A DNA stretch of 64,000 nucleotides, from NCBI GenBank assembly GCA_033977485.1, contig CM066993.1:70286864-70350863 (forward strand). Direction: 5' to 3'. This document shows positions 37,593 through 48,645 of this stretch, in pieces. The position numbers and the translations under genes were made by a program. The DNA comes from Hydrangea macrophylla (taxonomy: Eukaryota; Streptophyta; Magnoliopsida; Cornales; Hydrangeaceae). Under the pieces are notes generated by a model, which worked only from the letters and a program-made list of their open reading frames with translations, searched no databases and was not told the DNA's origin. How positions within the stretch are numbered: the first letter of the stretch is position 1; every line of letters starts with the position of its first letter.

Positions 37593-38006
37593 GAGCATCC
37601 ACAATGGGGAGCTGTATAAGATAACTTAGGAGAACTTAACAGAAAACCACTAACAACGCGGCCCTTTCTGCTATTGTATAGGATAGTAAAACTTAACAAA
37701 ACTTAACTTTGTGGTACCACTAAGTTCTGCTAATGTAGGGCGAAACGGCACAAGATCTGCCGCCCCCATTCCAAACGGCACATGAAATGCCGCCCCCTTC
37801 CAAACGGCACATGATGTGCCGCTTCTCACTCACTCCACACGGCACATGTTGTGCCACCCACTCCACATGGCACATGATGTGCCGTCCCCCATTGCTCACG
37901 GCACATAGTGTGCCGCCCCATTATTTCCCACTGCTAACACCTCCTTCTTCCTACAATAACTTAGGCTAAGTTTCGCCTAAGTTCCACCTTCCCACTGTGG
38001 ATGCTC
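37593..38006. mobile_element. Harbinger/Tourist-like MITE inside the SINE
   Basis: Terminal inverted repeats read GAGCATCCACARTGGG, and TAA stands on both sides (37590-37592, 38007-38009), the 3-bp duplication typical of PIF/Harbinger. Length is 414 bp with no coding frame. Its centre carries an array of six palindromes. Confidence 0.8.
37746..37915. repeat. Array of six 17-bp palindromes
   Basis: Units like CGGCACATGATGTGCCG start at 37746, 37776, 37805, 37840, 37868 and 37899, about 30 bases apart. Each is a near-perfect palindrome with arms CGGCAC/GTGCCG; the central bases vary and the spacers are C-rich. Confidence 0.92.
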
Positions 38007-38324
38007 TAAGGGGCCTTGAACTCCCCACCTCCCACTTAAGAGAGGTGAGGGTAGACCACTTAAGCAAAGGCCCAGATCTAGCGGTATGACTTAAATACTT
38101 TCACTACTGATGCTCTAAGGCTGGAAGATAGATGAGGTCTCTCAAACTAAAATTAAAAAATAATATATTTCTATATTTATCCCTCCAAGTAAATTTCTAC
38201 ATGTATGTTCTATGTACCACAAACTTATATGTACACATATTAGGAGGAGATAGTCCTAATCTAAAGCGGAATTATATGTACTCCATCTGCCCGAAATTAT
38301 TAGTCTTTACTTCCTGGTTGGGAT

Positions 38325-38513
38325 TAGGGGTGGTAATTTAGGTTCTCGTGTTATAATTGTGTCATTAATCGGGTTGCGTACTTTGGATTTGATTTTTAGT
38401 TTCGAGTGCTATTCATCTCTAATACAAACTATTTTAAATAACTCGTGTCATGTCGTGTCGTTTTCGGGTTGTCTTAGTAAAACGGGTTGTCGTGTCAAAA
38501 ATTGCCACCCCTA
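38325..38513. mobile_element. hAT MITE, 189 bp
   Basis: Inverted ends TAGGGGTGGYAATTT and a perfect 8-bp target duplication, GTTGGGAT (38317-38324 and 38514-38521), identify a hAT element. Confidence 0.92.
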
Positions 38514-38584
38514 GTTGGGATGTCGTATTTTAATAGTACTTTTTGACAGATCAATGTACTTTAACTAATTAACCAATAATGTTA

Positions 38585-38745
38585 AGGTACTAACAAATTC
38601 TACTAACACTCACATCCACACTTTATCTCTCTTCTAGTGGCACTTTGGGTCCACTGTGGACTCCGCAATGCGACTAGGAGAGAGATAAAATATGGGTGTG
38701 AGTGTTAGTAAAATTTGTTAGTGCTCCAAATATTACTCTTAACTA
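38585..38745. mobile_element. Fold-back MITE, second copy of the 35-kb family
   Basis: It shares the arms CTAACACTCAC/GTGAGTGTTAG, the core TCTCTCTTCTAGTGG and the right end GTGCTCCAAATATTACTC with 35021-35187. The left end is worn and no clean target duplication was found. Confidence 0.75.
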
Positions 38746-38971
38746 AACACTCTTTAAATTTACACTTTATATTATATAAAACTCCTTAACTTTTCATTTG
38801 ACGTGATATTATAATTTTAAACCTAAAAAATTGAAAGCATTAATGAAAAGTTCAAATTTTCACAACAATCATAAAAGCCTCTTTACATAGTCAGAATTTT
38901 TAAAAGAGACTTTTAATTTTGGACAAGTGAGTATACAATATTCATAAATATCTAAAAATAATAATAATAAA

Positions 38972-39838
38972 AAGGATAAATTGCAAATTATACCCACATA
39001 GTTTGAGAGTTGTGATAGTTTGGTCCTTGTGGTTTCAATTTTGACAATTTACACCCTATAGTTTGAAAATTGTGCAAAATCCACCAAATTACACAAAAAG
39101 CAAGGGCACAATTGGAATGTCACATTATTTCCAGCCAAAAATGACCCCATGTGCAGGGGCAGACCAAGGAGTGTAATTCAGTGGGAGCAGAAGCTTATAC
39201 AGGGGTTCTAGGAAATATCACTCTACTTATTTAATTTTTTTTAATAGATAGAAATAATATAATCTATGTGGTTTATTTTTACACACTAATTTATCCCATA
39301 AATAACTTATAATCTTTTAAACAATTTGATACACTTAAAGCTTATAATATGATAATGTCTTACATTCTATAATCTTTTAAACAATATGATACATTTCAAA
39401 CTGGACACGCACTGTCACACAAATATCAAAGTGATAAATATAAATAACTAATTAAGCTTATAATACAAAGATTTTGAGAAAGAATTATGGGATAGATTAG
39501 TTTGTACCAAAAAAAAAAAACAAAAAAACCCTCATAGAATTATACAATTTCTACCCAAAAAAAAAAAAAAACCGGGTCGGGGTGCTACTCCCGAACCCCC
39601 ATATAAGCTCCTGCTCTTAGTGAACTACACTCCTGGGTCTGCCCCTGCACATATGGTCATTTTTGGCCGAAAATAATGTGACATTCCCATTGTGTCCTTG
39701 TTTTTTTTGTAATTGGATGAATTTTGCACAATTTTCAAATTATAGGGTATAAATCGCCAAAATTGAAATTACAAAGATCAAATTATCACAACCCTCAAAC
39801 TCTAGGGGTGTAATTAGCCAATTCACCCTGATAAAAAA
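38972..39838. mobile_element. Long inverted-repeat element
   Basis: About 240 bases at the left (GTTTGAGAGTTGTGATA to GTGCAGGGGCAGACC) return in inverted order at the right (about 39590-39838) with roughly 80 percent agreement. The middle is AT-rich and non-coding. The superfamily is unclear. Confidence 0.75.
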
Positions 39839-40244
39839 TAAAAAACAAAAAATTTAGTTATATATACATGACTGCTCGCGGAGCAAAAAAAAAAATATAT
39901 ATGTATACACGTTTATGAACTGTGTATATATTGTTGCAACAATCAAAAGGTACAGTGTTGTAGACAAAACTAAAATCAAAGGTAACAAAATAAAACTGTT
40001 GCATAATCTTTAAAAATAAATAAATAAATAAAAAGAACACACACGGCTACATACCTCTGTGATGATGATATAGACTCTTGAACTTTCTGAATGTTAGACT
40101 GACGGGGTGCCCACTTTGGTATGTTTGGGCGATTTGGGTGTATATATACCCAAATCAATCTCAGCCATTAGATGCAAGATTCCCTTTTTCTTAGCCGTCC
40201 ACATGTAGAAGCCCATTTGAGAACAAAACCACAGTAGTTTTGTA

Positions 40245-40248
<4 letters not shown>

Positions 40249-40286
<38 letters not shown>

Positions 40287-40467
40287 GTAGCAGGTAACTC
40301 TCTCTTTCTCTCTTCCCTCTCAATTTTCATTTCATCCATAACCCAATTAAACCAAACATTCTCATCACTGACTCATCCCACAATCTCCTGACTACAACAT
40401 AACATCATCGTCACCTCTTTGTCTATATACACACAAGCAAAAACATATATATATATATATATATATG

Positions 40468-40505
<38 letters not shown>
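40249..40505 (+). repeat. (CT)n, (AT)n and (AG)n microsatellites
   Basis: CT run 40249-40284, AT run 40446-40466 and AG run 40470-40505 in gene-free DNA. Confidence 0.95.
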
Positions 40506-40507
<2 letters not shown>

Positions 40508-40961
40508 CAACCGAGACTCTTAAACCTTAAGTGAGCTCCTTCTATTTTTACTCTTTCTGCAATTTATTTGTGTATACACAGACAATTTAGGTACAGAAAA
40601 CAGAACCTTAAGCTTAGCCATGTCCGTCTGCCATTAAAGCTTTCATTAAAGCTTGATTTTTTGACCACCACCAAAACTCATGAAACTTATGTCAAAGGGT
40701 CCGTATTAGCTCCCTTATAACCCCCTAACAACATTTTTTCAAAATTCTTAGCCAATCATCACGAATTTATAATTTTTCCATAGACCCACCTCGTGGTTTT
40801 ATCCAAAATATGTGTTATTTAATAAAAGTTGGGACACAAAACCAATTTATATGGATATGGCTCGTTGAGAGGATCAATTTTTATATTGGACTTGCATTAT
40901 TTCGTTGAGAAATGATCTAGTTGTGATTGTTTCATTTCTTACACCCAAACAAGACATTACT

Positions 40962-40990
40962 GGGGGGGGGGGGGGGGGGGTGTGTGTGTG
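40962..40990 (+). repeat. Poly(G) run followed by (TG)n
   Basis: Nineteen guanines in a row (40962-40980) and then five TG units. Such a run can form G-quadruplexes and is prone to sequencing and length error. Confidence 0.9.
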
Positions 40991-41039
40991 AAAAAGATGG
41001 ATTAGAGATATTATAATATGGAGCACTTTAATTAATGTG

Positions 41040-41940
41040 TATGGTATAAATTGTTCTATGATTAGAAATTGTTATTCCATGATCATGAATTGTTGTTCCA
41101 TGAACATAATTCTTGTTTCATGTTCAGTAATTATTGTTCCATGAACAAAAATTGTTATTCCCTGATTAGTAATTGTTCTTCCGTTTGAAGTTATTGTTCC
41201 GTGATCATTAAATATTGTTCCATTATCACAAATAACAGTTCTATGATTCGTAACTGTTGTTCCATGATTAGAAATTGTGGTTCCCTGATCAATAATTGTT
41301 GTTCTATGATTAAAAATTTTTGTTCCATTATCAGAAATTCTTGCTCCATGATCATAAAATATTGTTCCATAATCATGAATTGTTGATCCATTATCAATAA
41401 CGATTGTTCCATAAACTTAATTGTTGTTCAATGATTAGAAATTATTATTTCATGATCAGTAACTGTTCTTCTATTTTCAGAAATCCGATATTATCAACCT
41501 ATCTATGCTTCTATATGATTTAAGAAAGAGGTAAATAAAAAGGACTTGTCGAGTACTTACCCAGATTGTTGTTCAATGATCTGTAATTGTTGTTCTATTA
41601 TTAGAAATTGTTGTTCCATTATCATGAACGGTTGTTTCAGGATTACAAACTGTTGTTCCATTATCAGTAACCGTTGTTCCAATGATAAAAAATTGTTGTT
41701 CCATGATCATGAATTGTTGTAACATGATCAATAATTGTTGTTCTATTTTCATAAAATGTTGTTCCATTTCATCAAATGTTGTTCCATGAAAATTAATTGT
41801 TCAATTTTCATAAAATATTATTCCATTTTAATCAAATGTTGTTTCATGATCATCAAATGTTGTTCGATACAAATAAAATGTTGTTCCATGATTAGAAATT
41901 TGCATCAAATGTTGTTCTATGGATAAACAAATGTTGTTCA
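41040..41940 (+). repeat. TTGTTCC minisatellite array, part 1
   Basis: Some 35-40 degenerate units of about 21 bases with the core TTGTTCCATGATCA, broken at 41486-41570 by unrelated sequence. Frames on both strands (repeated M-E-Q-Q on the - strand) come from the repeat and are not genes. Confidence 0.9.
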
Positions 41941-41944
41941 AAAG

Positions 41945-43485
41945 GGTCCCCACTCTAGTCGACTGAACCTCTATTTTTCAAAGGGTTCTTTTTGCAAGAG
42001 ATTCAATTGGGCAAAACATTTTATTACTCTGATTTTAATGAATTGTACTTATGTTTTTCGCTGCTATTTACTTCAAAGGACATTCTCAAAATAAAACTCC
42101 AATGCCACCTCTACTTAGAATCTACAAATAGTACATATAAGACAGGTAAGTCTTCACACTCTTAATAGGCACGGACCCTTACTTTCGGTAAAAATACAAA
42201 AAAAAAAAAAATCTCTTTTCTTTCTTTTGGACACCCTTCCAGTGAAACCTTTTTAAAAAAAAAATCTCTTTTTCTTTCCTCTGAGTACCGATCCTTACTT
42301 CCGGCATAATAAAAAATACAAAAAAAAAAAATTAAATAAATAAATCTCTTTTCTTTCTCTTGGGCACCGACCCTTACTTCCGTTATACTTTTCAGTCATT
42401 TGAGCATAGATCCTTACTTCCGGTATAGAACTAAAAGGATTGAAATTTTTTTTATAAAAAAAAATATATAAGTACAAAAAAAATACATCATTCTCCAATC
42501 ACTTGCATAGTCTCGTTTCAATCTCAATCACTTTTCAAAGGTTAAAATCTAGGACTATACCATGTGGGTTAAAGTTTCTAATTACACTGACTCTTTTTCA
42601 AATCACTATATCACACGTGCACGGTCAAACATGACCCTTTTTTCTTTCTCTAAAAAAATCATGCATACACTCGCACACATGAAAGTCAGAAGTACGTTTG
42701 TCCTGATTCCCGCCTCGGGATACGTAAGCAACTCTCAAAGAGCGCGGCCATACACATCACCATTTTCTGTTCTATTTCACTTTCTAAAAGGAAAAAAAAA
42801 ACATTTTTTTTCTTTTTCAATCAAAATGCCCCATTTTAATAAAAATTACTAAAATTGGCAATCGTGCTCGCACGGATGTTCGTGGGTGCCTAATACCTTC
42901 CTTCAACATAATCGAGTCCCCGAACCCATCTCAAAGTCTCTGGTTTTCGTATGGCTATTCAGAGTCACACTTTTAAAGGGCCCACTTTTCTCAAAATTGT
43001 TTTTTCTCAAAACTATTACTTTAATTGTCTTTGCAGGGGTCCTAACACCCTAAATATTAGGTGGCAACTCTGAACATTTCAAATAGGCCCTACTATACTC
43101 TTTTCACCCTTCCCAATAAAATTCAAGCCACAATTCACCCACTTTCAAAGAGCCGGGTCTACACCGACAGCCTGGCGTTCTGAAGGCGTGACACCCGCTG
43201 GTGGTTTACTCTTAGCTACCTTTTTCGAAAAAAAAATTTAAAGGTTCTATTTGGTTCTAAGGGTGTCTTTGGGGTTCCTATTAACTAGTATATTTATGTT
43301 TTGAAATATAATTAACTTTTCAAATTTATATGGATTTTACCGACTTATGACGTGTTGTTTTTAAAGGAATCGACTTTCAAATGTTTCCACTTATGTTCAT
43401 TCTGCTATTATGATAGTTAATTGAATAGAATAAGGCTTGGTGGTGTGCCTAGTGTCCTATTTTCGCCCGTGATGGGATGAGTCGT
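41945..43485. mobile_element. LTR-like sequence inserted in the TTGTTCC array
   Basis: The array stops near 41940 and resumes near 43490. Between them are words familiar from plant gypsy LTR and leader regions (GGTGGCAACTCTGAACA, CGACAGCCTGGCGTTCTG, CTAGTGTCCTATTTTCGCCC). Three variants of ACCCTTACTTCCGGTA occur at 42290-42425. No pol frame and no secure ends were found. Confidence 0.45.
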
Positions 43486-43489
43486 GACA

Positions 43490-44255
43490 GCTGTTTCATG
43501 ATAATTAAATGTTGTTCCAAAATCATCAAATGTTGTTCCATGAAAATTAATTGTTGTTCTAATGTCTAACAAATGTTGTTTCATAATCTGTAATTGTTGT
43601 TCCATGAAAATCTAATGTTGTTCCATGATCTGTAATTGTTGTCCATGATCATCAAATGTTGTTCCATAATCAATAATTGTTGTTCTAAGAAAATCAAATG
43701 TTGTTTCGTTTTCATCAAATGTTGTTTCATGAAAATTAAATAGTGTTCCATGATCATCAAATATCGTTCCATGAAAATAAATTGTTGTTCGAATGTTGTT
43801 TTATGATCTGTAATTGTTGTTCCGTGAAAATAAAATGTTGTTTCCTGATTATCAAATGTTGTTCGATGATAATCAAATATTGTTTCGTTAAAATTAAATA
43901 TTGTTCCATAATCGGTAATTGTCGTTCCATGAAAATCAATTGTTGTTCTAATTTCCATCGAATGTTGTTTCAAGATATGTAATTGTTGTTCAATGATTAT
44001 GAATTATTGTTCAATGACACAAAGTGTTGTTCCATGATCAATAATTGTTGTTCCATTTTCACAAAAGTTGTTTCATGATTATGAATTATTGTTCCAATGA
44101 AACAAATTGTTGTTCCATGATCTGTAATTGTTGTTCAGTAATTGTGAATTGTTGTTCCATGTTCAGTAGTTGTTGTTTCATGATTATAAATTATTGTTCC
44201 AATGACACAAATTATTGTCCATGATCAATAATTGTTGTTCCATGAGATATGTATT
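43490..44255 (+). repeat. TTGTTCC minisatellite array, part 2
   Basis: The same core as part 1, mostly as AAATGTTGTTCCATGA and AATTGTTGTTCCATGATC units of about 20-22 bases. Confidence 0.9.
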
Positions 44256-44574
44256 TATGAACGAGCTAGAAGTGGTGAAAAGCATGTTTATGTAATGAAA
44301 TTGCCAAGGGAGAGAGATTCTCACTAATAGAGACGCCACATGGTTAGATAAAAGAAAACAAATACTGTGTTTTCTTGGAAAATGTTCGAAAACTCGTAGG
44401 TTTCACTTGTAATCGTATATTTGGTGTAGTATTGGAGTCCTAGAACTTATCTCGATATTATAGCAGCGTAGCTTAAGGTATGAATTCCTAACTTTTGTTT
44501 ATAGGAAATTTCCATGTTTTGAATCATCTAACAAATTCGGCTCATTTCTCATGCAACAAACATTTGATGAATAA

Positions 44575-44800
44575 GAGGATAAAATGTTGGTCCTTAATCA
44601 TAAACATTTGTTCCACATTTGTTCCAAAGTCGATAAAGTATTGGTCCTTAATCATAAACACATTTTATTATTTTGTTTTAAAGTTAATGAAATGTTTTTC
44701 CTTAATCATAAACTTTCATTCCATATATATCTCTTTGTTTTTTTTAAAAAATAAAATAAAATGTTGTTGCTTAATCATAAACATTTATTCCATAGATTCC
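44575..44800 (+). repeat. TTGTTCC array, part 3 (diverged)
   Basis: Units shift to ATGTTGGTCCTTAATCATAA, still with scattered TTGTTCC. The sequence at 44256-44574 between parts 2 and 3 has no recognised feature. Confidence 0.75.
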
Positions 44801-45059
44801 ATAAACAAACTATATTATCAATCAAATAAATAATTCAAACAAAAATTAAGTAAAACAAGATGAATTAGAAGAAAGTGAGAGTGTTGAGATCTTGTGCTAT
44901 TCAGTCAAGTAAACTTGAAGCAGTGTTGAAGACTAATATGATTGAGATTTAATATAATTAAAGCAACCACCTATCTTAAATCCTGTAATTATTAAGTACC
45001 ACATTAAGTAGGTATACCAACTGAAAGCTTCCAACATTAATTTTGTGGAGAGAACAAGT

Positions 45060-45400
45060 TTCTATACTGCTGGAACAAACTTAACATGCTTTTGGAACAA
45101 CTGTTGTGGTCTTTGGAACAATGTTTTGTTGGCGAATTATTATGGTTGTGATTTAAAATAATTAATGCAACTACATACCCATAATAAATCATCCGTGTTA
45201 TTACATCAAAACTCAAATTTATTGATATTGTACAAAATTTTATACTTAAATGTAAATCTCTTACATCATTGGCACACAAATCAATCAACGGAGAACAACT
45301 ATTTGAACATGGAACAATTGTTTCTCACCACAGAACAAACATGTAAAAGGGAACAACATTTCATGATATGGAACAATCGTTTCTGATCAAGGAACAAACG
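45060..45400 (-). repeat. GGAACAA cluster, inverse orientation of the arrays
   Basis: At least nine GGAACAA or GAACAA words, the complement of the TTGTTCC core, appear on the + strand within 340 bases. Orientation therefore switches after 45,050. Confidence 0.75.
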
Positions 45401-45866
45401 TCGCTTGAGAATCGGCCATAGCAGGTTTCCCTCGCATTTATTGCGCATCAGACAGCCATCACTCCATTTATTGCGCGTCAATAGCCATCACTTCATCCCC
45501 AGCTTTTCCTTTTTCCTCCACCTCCAAGCTTGACAAGTGGCAACGTGATTTGGAGTATATACACCCAAAACTAGTGGTGTCAAAGTGGGCCGGGCCGGGC
45601 TCGGTCAAAGCGGGCCTAACCGGGCTAGAGGATTGGGTCGGGCCGAGCCTCACCTAAAATTGGGCCGGGCCGGGCCGAGCTTGGTAAGGGAGGGGGTGTG
45701 TCCGCCCCGAACCAGTGGCCCGGGCTCACTAGGGCCGGGCTTAGGGCCGAGCCGGGCCGAGATAGTGGACGGGCTCATGGACAGGTTCGTGGACGGGTGC
45801 ATATCCGGGCCGGAGTTTTGGGGGGAAAGTTTTAATACTTTTTTTTTTATATATGTTTAGTTTATG

Positions 45867-46395
45867 CATTAATAATTAGTGATTACTAAAAAAAAGTTTG
45901 TTTAACAAAAAAAAAAGAAGTAAAGAATATTTATTATTCAATAAAAATTAAAGAGATTACTAGTATTTGATATTTAAAAATTATAGTCTAACAAAAAATA
46001 AAGATTACTTATCATTAATTTGTATAATAAAAAGTAAAGATTTATTCATTAATGATTAGTGATTACTAAAAAAAGTTCATTAAAAAAAAAAGAAAGTAAA
46101 GAATATTTATTATTCAATAAAAATTAAAGAGATTACTAGTATTTGATATTTAAAAATTGTAGTCTAACAAAAAATAAAGATTACTTATCATTAATTTGTA
46201 TAATAAAAAGTAAATATTTATTCATTAATGATTAGTGATTACTAAAAAAAGTTCATTAAAAAAAAAGTAAATAATATTTATTATTCAATAAAAATTAAAG
46301 AGATTACTAGTATTTGATATTTAAAAATTATAGTCTAATAAAAAATAAAGATCACTTATCATTAATTTGTATAATAAAAAGTAAAGATTACATTT
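45867..46395. repeat. Three tandem copies of about 178 bp in the hAT element
   Basis: Copies begin CATTAATRATTAGTGATTAC at 45867, 46047 and 46223 and are very similar throughout. AT-rich, non-coding, between the left end and the transposase 3' end. Confidence 0.92.
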
Positions 46396-46534
46396 TACAG
46401 AATTGAATTTTTTTGTTTTAAAAGCCGTTCACAGTTTATACTCATGCGGGCCAAGAGTATTACAATTGATTTGTTTGGAACTGAGTGATCTTCAACTCTC
46501 ATATTCATTCTTCATTTCTTCAATTCTTCATTCT

Positions 46535-47086
46535 TCAATTTTCTTCCATGACTTCCAAATTTGCGAAGTCTTCAAGAATAGGATCTTGGCGGTATTGAGT
46601 TCGATATTGTGCACGGTCCCAATCCTTCAAGCACATTAAGCAGTCAAACATATCAGGAGATAATCTGCTCCTCCTTTCCTCTAGCACCCTTCCACCTATA
46701 CTAAAAGCAGACTCCGATGCAACTGTGGAAGCCGGAGGAGTTAGTAGATCACAAGCCATGATGGAAAGAACCGGAAAAGCTCTTACATGTTCTTTCCACC
46801 ATGTCAAAAGATTTAAATCGACCATTTCCTCGTTGGTTAATCGGCTTTCCCACTCGGTTTCTCGATACTTATTTAATTCACCAAGAATGTTAGAGTTACT
46901 TACAAATGATTTACTAACACCCTTTTGTTTCTTTCGACTGAGAAACTGGCTCGTCCAAGAACCACCTGACGCTCCCGAACGGGCCGAACTTAACTGAATA
47001 TTAGAAGTAGAAGAAGAAGTAGCACTTTCTTTATTTGTATATTTTTCATAGTAAATACGAAATAAAAATTCCAAAGTATTTTCCAT
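46535..47086 (-). pseudogene. hAT transposase C-terminal dimerisation domain
   Basis: The frame holds LLTWWKEHVRAFPVLSIMAC, ASTVASESAFSIGGRVLEER and MFDCLMCLKDW, the hallmark hAT C-terminal motif that pairs subunits and keeps the transposase active. It is open for 183 codons to its own stop, but its upstream part is out of frame with the catalytic pieces. Confidence 0.9.
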
Positions 47087-47501
47087 TTCAAAAGTAGTTA
47101 TTTCTAGACCAGGCTCACCATCTGGTCATTGCATCAATTCAGATATTTGTTTAACCATTTCACAAACACCATCAAAATTGATTCTAGGATCCAAAATTGC
47201 AGATAAGTAAAATACAGGTGGAATGTTAGACCAATATTTTTTAAACTTTTTTTTTTTTTCCATTTTCTAGCAAATATCAATAAAAGTGTCATTTTTTTGT
47301 TTATAACTATGAAATGTATGAGCCATATTAAATAATTCCATAAGAACTAAACAAGAAGTAGAATAGTAAACACCGGAAAGTTTATTTGTAGCATTGTAAA
47401 ATACTTCTAAAAATCCATGAAAGTCAAATGCCATATCCCAATCGTTTGAAATCAAGTTTAGTAAAGGATAATTAACATTAACAAATTGTGTAATAATGCC
47501 A

Positions 47502-48029
47502 CTATACTTTTATAAGAATAAGATAAGTAGAATTCCAACGAGTTTTAATATCAGTTTGCAATTTCTTTGGATTAAGACGATTTTGTTTACAAACACCATA
47601 AAATGCTTGTAGACAGCTAGGCGTTGAACAACAAAAGACCACTGCCTCTCTAATTTTAACTATGTGATCATTAATTTTTGTTAATCCATCTTGGATAATC
47701 AAATTAATGATATGACATACACAACGACCATGAAATAATTTTTCATTCAACATTGGGCGCATAAGATCTTTAAACATATTAATAGCATTTGTATTAGCAC
47801 TAGCATTGTCAAAAGTAATGCTTATAATTTTTTTCATAATATCATACTCATTAAAAACATTGATTATATAGTTATATATATTTTCACTAGTATGAGGATA
47901 GCCTAATGCACGAAAATCAATGATATTTTTATTTATATTCCAATTTTCATCTACAAAATGCGCCGTTATACATATATATCTCATTTTATTACAACCAGTC
48001 CACAAATCAGAAGTGCATGCATTGTACAA
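47502..48029 (-). pseudogene. hAT transposase catalytic-core fragment
   Basis: One hundred and seventy-five codons with TSDLWTGCNKMRYICITAHF, ITFDNASANTNAI, CVCHIINLIIQDGL and IKTRWNSTYLIL, the plant hAT core with its aspartate and C..H motif. Another fragment (about 47267-47455) lies out of frame downstream. Confidence 0.9.
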
Positions 48030-48229
48030 TTAAAAGTAGAAAAATCCTCAATTAATTTTTTTTTTGGGTTTGTTGAAAAACAGATTGTATATCACTTCTA
48101 AGAGTATTTTTAGCGCGGGTTGTAAAAAAGTTTGAATAAAACATGTAAAGCACTAAAGTAAAAGGCATATCGGATGCACAAACAAATTTTGCCAAGCCTT
48201 CCCTCATTTGTTTTTTATTTTAAAGAAAA

Positions 48230-48645
48230 GTTTCAACACTTGTGCCAGTAGAAGCAAAAATTTGGGATTGTGCTAGGCCGCCCGCTTGAGCGATACCTGC
48301 TTCCCATGCACCTTTATGCTTGTTTATGATGTGCCTTTTAAGTGTATTATTTCCTCCACCTTTGTAAAAAAATTTGAGTCCGCATATTTTGCAAATAGCT
48401 CCATTTTTTTCGTCATTTAATTTAAAAAATAACTAAACGGGTGATTTTAATTTTCTTTCAGTGGTGGGACTGGGATCATTAGGATTTGAAGGAGATGGTT
48501 CAGATGGATTAGACCCCATAATTTCAACGTCGGCATCATCCTCCGATTCTAAATCATTAATCTCATTTCTTTCCCCATAATCTAAATTTTCAAAGTCATA
48601 AGTTGGGCATTCTCTAGTTTTTGAAGATCTTGAATGAGATGTCAT
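48230..48645 (-). pseudogene. hAT transposase N-terminus and BED zinc finger, interrupted
   Basis: The ATG at 48645 opens MTSHSRSSKTRECPTYDFEN and an acidic, serine- and proline-rich stretch up to a TAG at 48433-48435. The same frame then continues into the BED finger: cysteines in CKICG (48382-48393) and histidines in RHIINKH (48316-48333). This finger binds the subterminal DNA. A TAA ends the frame soon after, near 48230. Confidence 0.85.

Larger units (their letters stand above)
37427..38078 (-). mobile_element. tRNA-derived SINE, split by a MITE
   Basis: A 17-bp direct repeat, TAGCGGTATGACTTAAA, flanks it (37410-37426 and 38079-38095). On the - strand it begins near GATCTGGGCCTTTG, has box A (TTGCTTAAGTGG) and box B (GAGTTCAAGGCCC), and ends in an A-rich tail (37427-37448). 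Long target duplication, Pol III boxes and A tail together define a SINE. Without the MITE and its extra TAA it is about 235 bp. Confidence 0.88.
38281..38931. mobile_element. Stowaway-like MITE carrying two nested elements
   Basis: The left end CTCCATCTGCCCGAAATTA and the inverted right end (CTCACTTGTCCAAAATTA) match the Stowaway pattern, and TA flanks both sides (38279-38280, 38932-38933). Without the hAT MITE and the fold-back it is about 290 bp, the normal size. Confidence 0.75.

Noticed and set aside
41191..41767. Frames of repeated M-E-Q-Q residues
   Set aside because: Produced by the 21-bp TTGTTCC array; no promoter or domain.
41040..44255. CRISPR-like array
   Set aside because: Units are degenerate, without constant spacers, and the DNA is eukaryotic.
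45585..45860. Gly/Pro/Arg-rich frame on the + strand
   Set aside because: It is the GC-rich subterminal GGGCCGGGC region of the hAT element.
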